Shown here one piece after another: positions 10,717-20,425 of a DNA stretch of 45,484 bases. The notes below the pieces were generated by a model. That model had not been told where the DNA came from. It searched no databases and saw nothing but the letters and a program-made list of their open reading frames with translations. The DNA is taken from NCBI GenBank assembly GCA_023662865.1, contig JAMPIK010000016.1:1-45484 (forward strand), read 5' to 3'. Position 1 is the first letter of the stretch; the number at the start of each line of letters is the position of its first letter. Source of the DNA: Prevotella sp. (GTDB lineage Bacteria > Bacteroidota > Bacteroidia > Bacteroidales > Muribaculaceae). Both the position numbers and the translations under genes were made by a program.

Positions 10717-11498
10717 TGACAGTAGCAGAAATAGCAGCTGCAATAGAAGAATTTGCACCTCGCCGACTTCAAGAGTCGTACGACAATGCCGGCCTTCAGG
10801 TGGGTGACCCGCAGCAGACCGTCAGCGGTGTAATCTTGTGTCTGGACGTTACCACCGACATTCTCAACGAAGCCGTCAAGCGTCGTTGCAATATGATTGT
10901 AAGCCACCACCCGGTGCTTTTCGGAGGTATGAAACACATTACTCCGGAAGACGAGCGCGGACAGATTATCATATCGGCAATCAGCCATGGAGTAGCCATT
11001 TACGCCGCTCACACCAATCTTGACCGTACATGGGAAGGTGTTAGTTACGAAATAGCACGCTCTTTGCAACTTACCGACATGACCGTATTGTGTCCCGACG
11101 CCAAAGACCCCACCAAGGGACTCGGCATAATAGGCAACGTTTCTCCCAAACCGGCACTCTCTTTCCTGCGTCAGATAAAGGAAGCGTTCAATGTGGAATG
11201 TCTCCGATACTCCCGGACAATGCCCAAACTCACAATTCGAAAAGTGGCAGTGTGCGGCGGAGCCGGAGCCTCCCTGATACACGATGCAGTGGAGCGGGGG
11301 GCAGATATCATGGTTACCGGCGATGTCAAATACCATGACTTCACTACCTTTGCCGGAAGAATACTTATAGCCGACATCGGGCACTATGAAAGCGAAATAT
11401 GCACAAAGAAAATTTTTGCACGTATATTGCGCGACAAATTCCCGGAACTGACTACATACCTTGCTGAAAGCGAAGTGTCGCCGATAGCATGCATATAA
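10713..11498 (+). CDS. Nif3-like dinuclear metal-centre protein
   Basis: The 261-residue product belongs to the Nif3/YbgI/YqfO family of hexameric proteins with a two-metal site. The expected ligands are present: His65-His66 in [10 protein letters not shown], the AAHTNLD motif near residue 105, and the C-terminal GHYESE near 228-233. It is the short form lacking the central insert seen in YqfO. Proposed activities in the family include GTP cyclohydrolase I-like and metal-chaperone roles, but the true function is unsettled. Translation is probably coupled to aspS by the ATGA overlap. A zinc-ribbon protein follows after 37 bases, a pairing common across bacteria. Confidence 0.92.
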   Translation: MMTVAEIAAAIEEFAPRRLQESYDNAGLQVGDPQQTVSGVILCLDVTTDILNEAVKRRCNMIVSHHPVLFGGMKHITPEDERGQIIISAISHGVAIYAAHTNLDRTWEGVSYEIARSLQLTDMTVLCPDAKDPTKGLGIIGNVSPKPALSFLRQIKEAFNVECLRYSRTMPKLTIRKVAVCGGAGASLIHDAVERGADIMVTGDVKYHDFTTFAGRILIADIGHYESEICTKKIFARILRDKFPELTTYLAESEVSPIACI

Positions 11499-11535
11499 AA
11501 GAATAAAGAAATAAAAAGATACAAATTGTTTCAAC

Positions 11536-12384
11536 ATGGCCACAGAGAAGAAAGTTGAGAAAGAACGCAGTGTGGAAGAGCGCCTCAAGTCGCTCTATGA
11601 GCTGCAGACCATCTTTTCCGAAATAGACCGCATCAAAACCCTTCGCGGTGAATTGCCCAACGAGGTGAAAGACTTGGAAGACAATATTGCACGCTTCCAA
11701 ACTCGTATACAGAAATTTAAAGACGAAATCGCCCGGCTTAAAAAGCAGATACTCCAAAAGAGCGGCGAAATCAAAGACCGCGAAGCAAAGATTGAGCGCT
11801 ACCGCCAGCAGCAAGACAACGTGCGCAACAATCGCGAATACGACTTCCTGAGCAAGGAGATTGAATTCGAAGGTCTTGAAATTGAATTGGCTGAGAAAAA
11901 CATCAGAGAGTACAACAGTGCACAAGAAGCTCGCTTGGCCGATATTGCTCAAGCCGAAGAAGAACTCGCCGACGGCGAACATATCTTGGCGGAAAAACGC
12001 GCCGAGCTTGCAGACATTGTAAGCGAAACAAAGGCCGAAGAAGAGAACCTGCGCCAGAAAGCTCTTGAGCTGGAATCCCTCATCGATGCCTACACTCTGG
12101 CCGCTTTTAAACGTATTCGCAAGAACGCTCGCAACGGTTTGGGTATCGTTACAGTGCAACGCAATGCCTGTGGAGGCTGCTTCAACCGTATCCCTCCGCA
12201 ACGTCAGCTTGAAATCAAAATGCACAAGAAGATTATTGTGTGCGAGTATTGCGGACGCATCATGCTCGACGGTAAACTCGCCGGACTTCCCGACCCCGAA
12301 CCGGAAGCACCGACACCCAAGAAACGCGCTTCGCGCAAGACGGTTAAACCCAAAGCGGAGGCTGAACCCAAGGAAGAAGCCTGA
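11536..12384 (+). CDS. coiled-coil protein with C4 zinc ribbon (COG1579 family)
   Basis: The 282-residue product is mostly a long antiparallel coiled coil (about residues 5-185, rich in Glu, Lys, Arg, Ala and Leu) followed by a zinc ribbon with Cys212, Cys215, Cys236 and Cys239 (CGGC and CEYC), and a basic Pro/Lys/Glu tail that is probably disordered. This is the CT398/COG1579 architecture; the family is cytoplasmic, probably binds nucleic acid or protein partners, and has no firmly known role. It is the last gene of the aspS operon, ended by the hairpin at 12412-12450. Confidence 0.9.
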   Translation: MATEKKVEKERSVEERLKSLYELQTIFSEIDRIKTLRGELPNEVKDLEDNIARFQTRIQKFKDEIARLKKQILQKSGEIKDREAKIERYRQQQDNVRNNREYDFLSKEIEFEGLEIELAEKNIREYNSAQEARLADIAQAEEELADGEHILAEKRAELADIVSETKAEEENLRQKALELESLIDAYTLAAFKRIRKNARNGLGIVTVQRNACGGCFNRIPPQRQLEIKMHKKIIVCEYCGRIMLDGKLAGLPDPEPEAPTPKKRASRKTVKPKAEAEPKEEA

Positions 12385-12411
12385 CACGGCTCAAGCACAT
12401 TGACTTATCTT

Positions 12412-12450
12412 TACCGCATACACATACGCTCCGCGTTCGTGTATGCGGTA
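12412..12450 (+). terminator. terminator of the aspS operon
   Basis: TACCGCATACAC (12412-12423) and GTGTATGCGGTA (12439-12450) form a perfect 12-bp stem with a 15-base loop, 28 bases after the last stop of the operon. The following ATCAGTTTAT is only moderately T-rich. Confidence 0.7.
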
Positions 12451-12498
12451 ATCAGTTTATCCTCATCGGTAAAAAATATTGAATTTCCAATTGCATTA

Positions 12499-12530
12499 TT
12501 AGGAGAATGGTAAGTTTTTTCGTAACTTTG
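12499..12530 (+). promoter_or_regulatory. promoter of ribBA
   Basis: TAACTTTG at 12523-12530 is a clean -7 box; TTAG at 12499-12502, 20 bases upstream, is a one-mismatch -33 box. The leader to the ATG at 12586 is about 50 bases, too short for an FMN riboswitch, and I see no such motif. Confidence 0.55.
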
Positions 12531-12585
12531 CACTCAAACTCCGCCCTTTACGGGTATCTCATTCTGTAAACATTAGCAATTGAAA

Positions 12586-13803
12586 ATGGAAAATAAGATA
12601 GCACTTGACTCGGTAGAGGAGGCAATAGCCGACTTCAAAGCCGGCAAAATGCTAATTGTGGTTGACGATGCCGACCGCGAAAACGAAGGCGACCTCATTG
12701 TCGCAGCCGAAAAAATCACCCCCGAACAGGTGAACTTCATGCTCAAAAATGCTCGCGGCGTCTTATGCACTCCGCTCACAAACGCCAGAGCTGCCGAACT
12801 TAATCTCCCGCATCAAGTATCGGACAACACCTCGGTTTTGGGCACACCATTCACAGTAACCGTGGACAAACTTGAAGGGTGCTCCACCGGTGTGTCTATT
12901 AACGACCGCTGCAACACCATTCGCCATTTGGCCAACCCCGATGCAAAAGCTTCCGACTTCGGACGTCCCGGCCATATTAATCCACTGTATGCTCAAGACA
13001 AGGGTGTGCTGCAAAGAGCCGGACATACCGAGGCTGCCGTAGACCTTGCCCGACTTGCCGGGCTACAGCCGGTGGCAGCTCTTATGGAAATAATGAGCGA
13101 TGACGGCTCCATGGCACGTCTGCCCGAGCTGCGCAGGCACGCCGATGAATGGGGATTTAAACTGATTTCCATCGCCGACCTTATAGCCTATCGCCTTGAA
13201 AGAGAAAGCGTTGTGGAGCGCGGTGAAGAGGTTGATATGCCCACCGCATACGGTCATTTCCGTCTTATCCCCTTCCGCCAGAAAAGCAACGGTTTGGAGC
13301 ACGTGGCGCTTATAAAAGGAGATGTATCCGACGGTCAGCCCGTATTGGTGCGCGTCCACTCCTCTTGCATGACCGGCGACATCTTCGCCTCACGCCGTTG
13401 CGAATGTGGCGAACAGCTTCACAAGGCGATGCAACTCATTGAACAAGAGGGCCGCGGTGCGGTAATTTACCTGAGTCAGGAGGGTAGAGGCATCGGCCTT
13501 ATGGACAAAATCAAAGCCTATAAGCTTCAGGAACAAGGCCTTGACACCGTTGATGCCAACCTGCATTTAGGCCACAAAGTAGACGAACGCGACTACGGCG
13601 TAGGTGCTAATATTCTGCGCTCGCTCGGCATTAAGGATATGCGCCTGATGAGCAACAACCCCATGAAAAGAATCGGGTTGGAAGGCTACGGACTGCGCAT
13701 TGTAGAACGCGTACCACTTGAGATTGAACCCAACTCCTACAACGAGTTTTATATGCACACCAAGAAGACTCGCATGGGTCATGACCTGCATAAAGTAGAC
13801 TGA
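12586..13803 (+). CDS. ribBA: bifunctional DHBP synthase / GTP cyclohydrolase II
   Basis: The 405-residue enzyme starts at ATG 12586 ([14 protein letters not shown]); a TTG six bases earlier is less likely. The N-terminal half is 3,4-dihydroxy-2-butanone 4-phosphate synthase, with the metal/substrate segment [16 protein letters not shown] at about 27-42. The C-terminal half is GTP cyclohydrolase II, with zinc ligands Cys261 in SCMTGD and the two Cys of RRCECGEQ near 272-274, and the catalytic segment SQEGRGIGL. Together they make both precursors of riboflavin. The gene has its own promoter, and the S9 peptidase gene follows 53 bases later without an evident promoter. Confidence 0.96.
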   Translation: MENKIALDSVEEAIADFKAGKMLIVVDDADRENEGDLIVAAEKITPEQVNFMLKNARGVLCTPLTNARAAELNLPHQVSDNTSVLGTPFTVTVDKLEGCSTGVSINDRCNTIRHLANPDAKASDFGRPGHINPLYAQDKGVLQRAGHTEAAVDLARLAGLQPVAALMEIMSDDGSMARLPELRRHADEWGFKLISIADLIAYRLERESVVERGEEVDMPTAYGHFRLIPFRQKSNGLEHVALIKGDVSDGQPVLVRVHSSCMTGDIFASRRCECGEQLHKAMQLIEQEGRGAVIYLSQEGRGIGLMDKIKAYKLQEQGLDTVDANLHLGHKVDERDYGVGANILRSLGIKDMRLMSNNPMKRIGLEGYGLRIVERVPLEIEPNSYNEFYMHTKKTRMGHDLHKVD

Positions 13804-13856
13804 TTATCAACGAGGCGAACATTGTGTCATCTCAAAAATATATACCTGATACCAAC

Positions 13857-16724
13857 ATGAAAGCATTTATATTGGCTTTGGCCGCAGCCACCGTGGTGAG
13901 CGCGGGTGCAAAGAAACCGCTGGATCATGATGCATTCGACTCATGGACCACGCCTCGCACCCTCCCGTTGAGCAACAACGGCGTGTGGGCAACATATACG
14001 CTAAATCCGCAAGAAGGAGACGGAAAGCTTGTATTCAGAAATACGGCAAAAGGCACAGAAATAGTGGTAAACAGAGGTTACAACCCTCAAATTTCCGCAG
14101 ATGCAAAATTCGCTGCTGCCCTTATCAAGCCCTTCTATGCCGACACTCGCAAGGCTAAAATAGACAAGAAGAAAGACTTCGACCTGCCGCAAGATTCTTT
14201 GGCAATCATCAACCTCACTACCGGCAAGGTAGAAAAAATTGCCAACGTGTCATCTTTCAAAATGGGCAAAGACGGCGGAAACACAATCGCTTGGCTTTCA
14301 AGTGATACCACATATATCACACCTAAGGCGCTGAAAGACAAGAAGAGCGGACAGCCCTTGCTCGTTCGGCAGCTCGCCGGCGGGAATGTCAAAATAATTC
14401 CCTGGGTAAAAGGCTATGAAATCTCCCGTCTCGGAGAGCGTCTGGCCGCTTACACCATGCCCCACAGCTCTGACTCCACCGCTGTGGATAAGATGGTACT
14501 GCTTAACCTGCCCGACACAGAGGAATACACTTTGCTGCAAAATCAGAAATACTACGGCGCACCCGTATTCTCCCGTCAAGGCGACAAACTCGCTTTCACT
14601 GCTTCAACCGACAGCGCGGAGACCGGCACTCGCAAATGCAATCTCTACTACGCTTCGCTGAACACCAAAACTCCGTCAGCGCAAGAGATGTATGTGCTTA
14701 AAGCAGTGAACGAAGGCAAGATGCCTCACATCATGCGTCCTAACACTTCCGACCCGACAAAGCGCGATTCCATTTATGCCGAAATGCATAAAAAGATGAC
14801 GGCAATGGCCGGCGACTCTCTCTTCCTTAACCAATATACCAAACCAACCTTCTCTTATTCAGGCGACCGCCTAATCGTTGGAGTGGCTCCTTATGTAGCT
14901 CCCGATGATACAACCATCGTTGACTTCGAGCAGCCACAGCTCGACATTTGGCGCTGGGACGCTCCTTATACTCCCCCACAGGAAAAGAGTGCGCTCAAGG
15001 AGTTGCAGTCTCAGACATTCCCCATAGTAATTGACATTGACGGAGGTAAAGAAGTGTTGCTCACTTCTTCGGATTTGGAAGTGGTTGTACCCTCTTACCG
15101 TTGGGACGGCGAATGGGTTCTCGTACGCGATGCCGAGCCCACGGTTGTCTCTCGCCAATGGAACTATTTGGCCGATGAGGATCTTTATATCGTAAATGTA
15201 AAAACCGGAGAACGCCGCAAGGTGGGCAAAGCGCCTCAGGACAACTCTGAAATAAGCCCCGAAGGTAAATACGTTGCATGGTTCAATGACCGCAACTATT
15301 ATGTTTACGACATCGCAACAGGGCAGACTGCCTGCGTGAGCGAAGATATCGAAGTGCCGCTTTGGGACGAAGAGCAAGACGTACCCATGGCGCGTTTGCC
15401 TTACGGCATAATGGGTTGGAGCAAAGGTGATAACGCTTTGCTCGTCTACGACAAGCACGACATCTGGAGCCTTGATCCCAAAGGAAAGAATGCTCCGGTA
15501 AACCTGACAAAAGGGGCCGGACGTAAAGCCAATTACCGCTACCGCTTCGTGAAGACAGATCCGGAGCAAATCAACTTCGCTCCCGGCGATGAACTCCTTC
15601 TCGATGTATTCGACTTTACTTCAAAGGAAAACGGTTTGGCTACCATGAAAGCCGGCACACCGGCCGCTCCCTCGGTCAAAACCCTTGAGAAATATAAATT
15701 CACTCAGATACGCAAAGCCAAAGACGCTCCCGTATATGAGTTCTGCAAAAGCAATTTCAACACTACCCCGGAAGTCTATATCTCAAAAGGCACTGACTTC
15801 AAGAATGCAAAGGTTGTGACCGATGCTAACCCGCAGCGCAAAGACTACAGCTGGGGCGATGCGCAATTAGTGAAATGGTATGCATTCGACGGCAAACTGA
15901 CTGAAGGTGTACTCTATACACCCGAAGACCTTGACCCTAACAAGAAGTACCCCATGCTTGTAGTCTTCTACGAGACCAACAGCGAGGAGCTTTACCGCCA
16001 CTATACAATGGAACCCTCATGGAGTTGGGTAAACTATCCATTCTATGTGAGCCGCGGCTACGTTGTATTCGTACCCGATGTGCACTATACTCCCGGCATA
16101 CCCGGCGAAGGCGCTTATAACTGTATTGTCTCCGGTGTGGAATACCTCTGCGACAAGTACAAGTTTATAGACAAAGATAAAATCGGTATTGACGGCCAGA
16201 GCTGGGGTGGCTATCAGACGGCCTACCTTATTACCCGCACCAATATGTTTGCCTGCGCCGGCAGCGGTGCTCCCGTCAGCAACATGACCTCCGCCTTCGG
16301 TGGTATTCGTTGGGGAACCGGCGACTCCCGTCAGGCTCAATATGAAATGGGTCAGAGCCGTATCGGCCGCAACCTGTGGGAAGCTCCCGAGTTGTATATC
16401 GCCAACTCTCCCCTCTTCAAAGCAGACCGCGTCAACACTCCGTTGCTGATTATGCACAATGACGACGACGGTGCTGTACCATGGTATCAGGGTATTGAAT
16501 ACTTTATGGCACTCAGACGTCTCGGCAAGCCCGTATGGATGCTTCAATACAATGGCGAGGCTCACAACATCAAGGCTCGCAAAAACCGCAAGGACATTAC
16601 TCATCGCCTTCAGGAATTCTTCGACTACTACTTGAAAGGCGGTAAAATGCCCCGGTGGATGAAAGAGGGTATACCAATGACCCGAAAAGGACAGGAACTT
16701 CGTTACGGACCCGCTGAAGACTGA
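13857..16724 (+). CDS. secreted S9-family prolyl oligopeptidase-like peptidase
   Basis: I start at ATG 13857, which gives a good signal peptide (MKAFILALAAATVVSAGA, then KKPLDH), rather than the GTG 33 bases upstream. The 955-residue product has an N-terminal beta-propeller-type region (about 30-680) and a C-terminal alpha/beta-hydrolase domain. The catalytic triad is visible: Ser782 in GQSWGGY, Asp in HNDDDGAVPW (about 870), and His in GEAHNI (about 903). Such DPP-IV/acylaminoacyl-peptidase relatives trim short peptides in the periplasm and supply amino acids to these saccharolytic and proteolytic gut bacteria. The downstream asparaginase starts four bases after its stop, so the two are probably co-transcribed. 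Confidence 0.9.
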   Translation: MKAFILALAAATVVSAGAKKPLDHDAFDSWTTPRTLPLSNNGVWATYTLNPQEGDGKLVFRNTAKGTEIVVNRGYNPQISADAKFAAALIKPFYADTRKAKIDKKKDFDLPQDSLAIINLTTGKVEKIANVSSFKMGKDGGNTIAWLSSDTTYITPKALKDKKSGQPLLVRQLAGGNVKIIPWVKGYEISRLGERLAAYTMPHSSDSTAVDKMVLLNLPDTEEYTLLQNQKYYGAPVFSRQGDKLAFTASTDSAETGTRKCNLYYASLNTKTPSAQEMYVLKAVNEGKMPHIMRPNTSDPTKRDSIYAEMHKKMTAMAGDSLFLNQYTKPTFSYSGDRLIVGVAPYVAPDDTTIVDFEQPQLDIWRWDAPYTPPQEKSALKELQSQTFPIVIDIDGGKEVLLTSSDLEVVVPSYRWDGEWVLVRDAEPTVVSRQWNYLADEDLYIVNVKTGERRKVGKAPQDNSEISPEGKYVAWFNDRNYYVYDIATGQTACVSEDIEVPLWDEEQDVPMARLPYGIMGWSKGDNALLVYDKHDIWSLDPKGKNAPVNLTKGAGRKANYRYRFVKTDPEQINFAPGDELLLDVFDFTSKENGLATMKAGTPAAPSVKTLEKYKFTQIRKAKDAPVYEFCKSNFNTTPEVYISKGTDFKNAKVVTDANPQRKDYSWGDAQLVKWYAFDGKLTEGVLYTPEDLDPNKKYPMLVVFYETNSEELYRHYTMEPSWSWVNYPFYVSRGYVVFVPDVHYTPGIPGEGAYNCIVSGVEYLCDKYKFIDKDKIGIDGQSWGGYQTAYLITRTNMFACAGSGAPVSNMTSAFGGIRWGTGDSRQAQYEMGQSRIGRNLWEAPELYIANSPLFKADRVNTPLLIMHNDDDGAVPWYQGIEYFMALRRLGKPVWMLQYNGEAHNIKARKNRKDITHRLQEFFDYYLKGGKMPRWMKEGIPMTRKGQELRYGPAED

Positions 16725-16728
16725 TATA

Positions 16729-17775
16729 ATGAACACCTGCACCCACACACCCAAGATTTTGATTGTCTATACCGGCGGCACAATCGGTATGATTGAGAAC
16801 CCCGAGACCCATGCCCTCGAGCCTTTCAATTTTGACCATCTCATAGACAATGTACCTAAAATCAGTATGCTGGACTATGAGATATCAAACGTCCAGTTTG
16901 AAAAGCCGATAGACTCATCGGCAATGAATCCTACCCACTGGGCTGAAATCGCACGTGTGATTGAAGAACACTATGAGGAAGTGGACGGCTTCGTTGTGTT
17001 ACACGGCACAGACACAATGGCTTACACAGCCTCCGCCCTCTCCTTTATGCTTGAACATCTGCACAAGCCGGTAATCATTACCGGCTCGCAGTTGCCGATA
17101 GGCGAAGTGCGCACCGACGGTGAAGAAAATTTGATTACAGCTCTTCAGATTGCCGCCGCCGTTGATGAAAAAGGCAACCCCATGGTTCGCGAAGTGGCTA
17201 TTCTTTTTGAACACTACCTATGGCGTGGCAACAGATGCACCAAGCGTAGTGCCGACAACTTCAATGCTTTTACAAGCAACAACTATCCGGAGTTGGCGCG
17301 TATCGGCCTTGGCATTCACTTCAACGAGGACACTCTTTGGCGTAACCGCACTCAACACAGACCCCTGAAAGTGCAATACAAAATGGACACTGACATAATG
17401 GTGCTCGACCTCTTCCCAGGCATCAGTCAGACTGTGGTGGAGCATACGCTATCCACTCCGGGACTGAAAGGAGTGGTAATGAAAACCTACGGCGCTGGCA
17501 ACGCTCCCGGCGATGAATGGTTTCTCGAAGCAATTAAACGCACCGTAGAAAAAGGAGTGGTGGTGGTAAACATTACCCAATGCAGCAACGGCACAGTGCG
17601 CCCGTGCATTTACGCAGCCGGACTGAATTTAGCCAAAGCCGGAGTAGTAAGCGGCTACGACATGACAACCGAAGCCGCTATTACCAAACTCATGTACCTG
17701 TTCGGCATGGGACTGCGCCCCGGCGAAGTAAAGAAATACTTCGACCATCCAATTTGCGGAGAAATGACAATCTGA
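16729..17775 (+). CDS. ansA: type I L-asparaginase
   Basis: The 348-residue product hydrolyses asparagine to aspartate and ammonia. Both threonine-bearing active-site motifs are present: VYTGGTIGM (about 13-21) and LHGTDTMAYTA (about 89-99), with GSQLPIGEVRTDGEENL supplying the lysine-triad region. No signal peptide is seen, so it is the cytoplasmic type I (low-affinity) enzyme. It follows the S9 peptidase gene after four bases, suggesting joint use in amino-acid catabolism. The strong hairpin at 17806-17837 ends the unit. Confidence 0.93.
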   Translation: MNTCTHTPKILIVYTGGTIGMIENPETHALEPFNFDHLIDNVPKISMLDYEISNVQFEKPIDSSAMNPTHWAEIARVIEEHYEEVDGFVVLHGTDTMAYTASALSFMLEHLHKPVIITGSQLPIGEVRTDGEENLITALQIAAAVDEKGNPMVREVAILFEHYLWRGNRCTKRSADNFNAFTSNNYPELARIGLGIHFNEDTLWRNRTQHRPLKVQYKMDTDIMVLDLFPGISQTVVEHTLSTPGLKGVVMKTYGAGNAPGDEWFLEAIKRTVEKGVVVVNITQCSNGTVRPCIYAAGLNLAKAGVVSGYDMTTEAAITKLMYLFGMGLRPGEVKKYFDHPICGEMTI

Positions 17776-17805
17776 CACCCTCCCTATTAAAGTCTGTAAT
17801 TCACA

Positions 17806-17837
17806 CCCCGAACACTCGCATCCGCGAATATTCGGGG
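17806..17837 (+). terminator. ansA: terminator after ansA
   Basis: CCCCGAA (17806-17812) pairs with TTCGGGG (17831-17837), and inside it TCGC pairs with GCGA around a four-base loop. ACTTTCATTTTAG follows, a moderate T-tract. Confidence 0.75.
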
Positions 17838-17844
17838 ACTTTCA

Positions 17845-17876
17845 TTTTAGTAAGTCGGTATTATTTGCTATTTTTG
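17845..17876 (+). promoter_or_regulatory. promoter of the nuclease-mnmE unit
   Basis: TATTTTTG at 17869-17876 matches the -7 box; the -33 region (TTTT, 17845-17848, 20 bases upstream) is only partial. The leader to ATG 17892 would be about 12 bases. Confidence 0.5.
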
Positions 17877-17891
17877 CAGAAAATTATCTAT

Positions 17892-18743
17892 ATGGCACAA
17901 AGAAATCGTCAGCGCAACCGGCGCAATCAGCGCCCTTACTTGATACCACTGCTGATTGCTATTGCAGTGCTTACAGTAGGCTGTATATGGGCCGCACACA
18001 GGTACACGAATAAAAATGCCGAACCCGGCGGAACGACAAAAATTGAAAACACCTCCAATCTCGAGCAAGTAATAATTCCCGTAAATGTACCTCAACAGAT
18101 TAAGGAATACGATGGATTTACCGTTAATTTTAACGCCTCGAATCGTACCGCCAACTATGTGAGTTGGGAGCTGCTCGGTGCAGAAACCGACGGCGCCGCT
18201 TCCCGTAAAAGTGAGAAGTTTTGGCAAGACGAAGAGATTAAGAACTGTCCGTCAACAAAAGATTACACCAACTCCGGCTATGACCGCGGACACCTCTACC
18301 CCGCCGCTGACGCCAAATGGAGCGCACAAAGCATGACTGACTGTTTCACAATGGCAAACATGACCCCGCAAACACATGCCCTAAACGGCGGTGCTTGGAA
18401 GACACTCGAAGAAAAAGAACGCATATGGGCTAAGCGAGACTCTTCGTTGATAATAATTGCCGGGCCGGTTTACCAAAAGAATGACACAAAGCGCATAGGT
18501 GCCGCCGGTGTAAGAGTGCCTTCTGCTTTCTTCAAAGTAATTCTCGCTCCCAACGTAGAAAAGCCTCGCGCAATAGCTTTCGTCTACCCCAACGAACATT
18601 GCCCCGGAAATATGCAAAACTATGCACAGTCGGTAGACTATGTTGAAAATCTCACCGGCTACGATTTCTTCTCCTCCTTGCCTGACGAGGTGGAAAACGA
18701 ACTTGAAGCAAACTTCTCATTCAAAGAATGGAACAAAAGATGA
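17892..18743 (+). CDS. membrane-anchored DNA/RNA non-specific endonuclease
   Basis: The 283-residue product starts MAQRNRQRNRRNQ, a very basic N-terminus, then one hydrophobic segment (about 16-37) that would act as a signal anchor or uncleaved signal, so the enzyme probably faces the periplasm. The nuclease domain carries the DRGH motif (Asp131 to His134, His134 catalytic), followed by NMTPQTHALNGGAW with the metal-binding Asn, and IIAGPVY, as in the NUC1/Serratia nuclease family. Roles in the family include nutrient acquisition and degradation of incoming DNA. Its last codons overlap the start of mnmE, an odd partner for an envelope nuclease. A frame open further upstream to 17580 merely runs through ansA and is not used. 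Confidence 0.9.
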   Translation: MAQRNRQRNRRNQRPYLIPLLIAIAVLTVGCIWAAHRYTNKNAEPGGTTKIENTSNLEQVIIPVNVPQQIKEYDGFTVNFNASNRTANYVSWELLGAETDGAASRKSEKFWQDEEIKNCPSTKDYTNSGYDRGHLYPAADAKWSAQSMTDCFTMANMTPQTHALNGGAWKTLEEKERIWAKRDSSLIIIAGPVYQKNDTKRIGAAGVRVPSAFFKVILAPNVEKPRAIAFVYPNEHCPGNMQNYAQSVDYVENLTGYDFFSSLPDEVENELEANFSFKEWNKR

Positions 18744-20146
18744 CAACCTCTGACACCATAGCAGCAATAGCTACACCCCCCGGCCGAGGTGCAATATCCA
18801 TGGTGCGCATCAGCGGTCCGGATGCTCTGCACATTGCACAGAAAGTTTGGCAAGGTACTCCCCTTCCCCGAGTTGCCTCTCATTCGGCTCACCTCGGCTT
18901 CATCACAGATCCGGAACATGATGCCGAGCCGATAGACCAAGCTTTGGCTACCGTCTTTAAAGCACCCAATTCTTTTACCGGCGAGAACATGGTTGAATTC
19001 GGGCTTCATGGCTCACCCATAATATGCAGAAACGTGATGTCGGCTCTGATAAATGCCGGTGCACGTCCGGCAAAGCCGGGAGAATTTTCACAACGCGCTG
19101 TAGCCGCCGGCAAAATGAGCCTTGTGAGTGCCGAAGCGGCAGCCGACCTCGTGGCAGCCTCCTCAAGAGCGGCGCAGCGCATTGCCATGAGTCAGATGAG
19201 AGGTGGGGTTGAAAACAGCCTGCAGCAGATGCAAGACTCTTTGTTGAGACTCGCCGCACTTTTGGAACTCGAACTGGACTTCTCCGAAGAAGATGTTGAA
19301 TTTGCTCCCCGCACAGAGTTGCTGCAACTCGCCCTTGACATTGAGCGTCATTTGCAAAAACTCCACGACTCATACCGCACAGGTACTGCCATTAAAGAAG
19401 GAATTCCGGTAGCCATAGTAGGGCCGACCAACGCCGGTAAATCCTCCTTGCTGAACGCGCTGACAGAGGAAGAAAGAGCCATTGTAAGCGACATTCACGG
19501 CACTACACGCGACATTGTGGAAGACACCCTCACAATTGAAGAATACCTCTTCCGCCTCATGGACACTGCCGGCCTGCGCGACACTGCCGACCCCATAGAG
19601 CAAATTGGTATAGCCAACAGCCACAAAGCCCTTGGCAAAGCACATATCGTCTTATTGATAACAGACTCCACCGCCCCTCTGCCGGACACCCTGATAGCTG
19701 ACACATTGAACGAAATGTCGGAATACGCCACACTTATCGTATTACACAACAAAGTTGACATAGCCTCGGACGAAAAACATATTCCCGGCAATTACACACA
19801 AATAAATCTGTCCACCAAAACCGGCCAAGGACTTGACACTCTCAAAAAATGTATGGTGGATACAATGCGCGAAGAACAGGCCGATGGAGGCGAAGTATTG
19901 ATTACAAACGAACGCCACCTGCAATGTATAAAAGAAGCCCTGACAGCACTGAAGCCGGTAATACAGAGTCTGAAACAAGGTTCCGAAGATCCGACCCTCT
20001 CCGGCAAATATGCGCAACTTACCCCCGACCTGATAGCACAATCAGTAAGAGAAGTAATCACACCGCTGACAGAACTGACCGGAACAGCCCTGCAAACCCC
20101 GGCTCTCCTCCAACACATTTTCTCCCACTTCTGCATCGGAAAGTGA
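18740..20146 (+). CDS. mnmE: tRNA modification GTPase MnmE (TrmE)
   Basis: With MnmG, this enzyme modifies the wobble uridine (xm5U34) of several tRNAs. From ATG 18740 the product has 468 residues, beginning MTTSDTIAAIATPPGRGA as in the family; this ATG overlaps the nuclease TGA by the coupling sequence ATGA. An in-frame ATG at 18728 would add four residues. The N-terminal tetrahydrofolate-binding domain is followed by helices and an inserted G domain: G1 GPTNAGKSS (about 228-236), GTTRDIVED, DTAGLRDT and HNKVD. The C-terminus ends FCIGK with the invariant Cys. It is complete and of normal length. Confidence 0.96.
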   Translation: MTTSDTIAAIATPPGRGAISMVRISGPDALHIAQKVWQGTPLPRVASHSAHLGFITDPEHDAEPIDQALATVFKAPNSFTGENMVEFGLHGSPIICRNVMSALINAGARPAKPGEFSQRAVAAGKMSLVSAEAAADLVAASSRAAQRIAMSQMRGGVENSLQQMQDSLLRLAALLELELDFSEEDVEFAPRTELLQLALDIERHLQKLHDSYRTGTAIKEGIPVAIVGPTNAGKSSLLNALTEEERAIVSDIHGTTRDIVEDTLTIEEYLFRLMDTAGLRDTADPIEQIGIANSHKALGKAHIVLLITDSTAPLPDTLIADTLNEMSEYATLIVLHNKVDIASDEKHIPGNYTQINLSTKTGQGLDTLKKCMVDTMREEQADGGEVLITNERHLQCIKEALTALKPVIQSLKQGSEDPTLSGKYAQLTPDLIAQSVREVITPLTELTGTALQTPALLQHIFSHFCIGK

Positions 20147-20369
20147 TTGTGCGGAACCGATAAAAATACGGAGCAATAATTTCTTCCTCGCGTGACTCAT
20201 AGGTACTGATGCATGCCAAAATAGTAAAAAAGTCCGTTGGAGCTTGATATTTGGAGCAATGATTTTTCGTTCAACTCGCCGGAATGATGAAACTCCAAGA
20301 CTAATGAAAAGTGTGCCGTTCCTGCCTGCGTTGGGCATCTGCACTGATTTGAGATATTGGTAAACAAAA
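20147..20369. other. intergenic stretch with no supported gene
   Basis: This stretch lies between the mnmE stop and the terminator of the tRNA-Leu transcript. I see no promoter or credible gene. It contains two similar segments, GGAGCAATAATTT near 20171 and GGAGCAATGATTT near 20253. On the minus strand an open frame runs through it and into mnmE, but it has no family I can name. Confidence 0.4.
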
Positions 20370-20406
20370 GCGGTCAACTTCTGAAAAAGGGGGTGAAGCT
20401 GACCGC
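20370..20406 (-). terminator. terminator of the tRNA-Leu transcript
   Basis: GCGGTCA and CTTC (20370-20376, 20378-20381) pair with GAAG and TGACCGC (20395-20398, 20400-20406) with one mismatch between the two blocks. On the minus strand the hairpin is followed by TTTTGTTTAC, a U-tract, 20 bases downstream of the tRNA. Confidence 0.8.
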
Positions 20407-20425
20407 GAGAGTTGGGTTGGGAATG

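Noticed and set aside
12451..12585. FMN riboswitch before ribBA
   Set aside because: The leader after the promoter is only about 50 bases and shows none of the conserved FMN-aptamer segments.
17580..17891. Upstream extension of the nuclease gene into ansA
   Set aside because: It would overlap ansA and read through the ansA terminator and the promoter at 17869; ATG 17892 gives a proper basic start and signal anchor.
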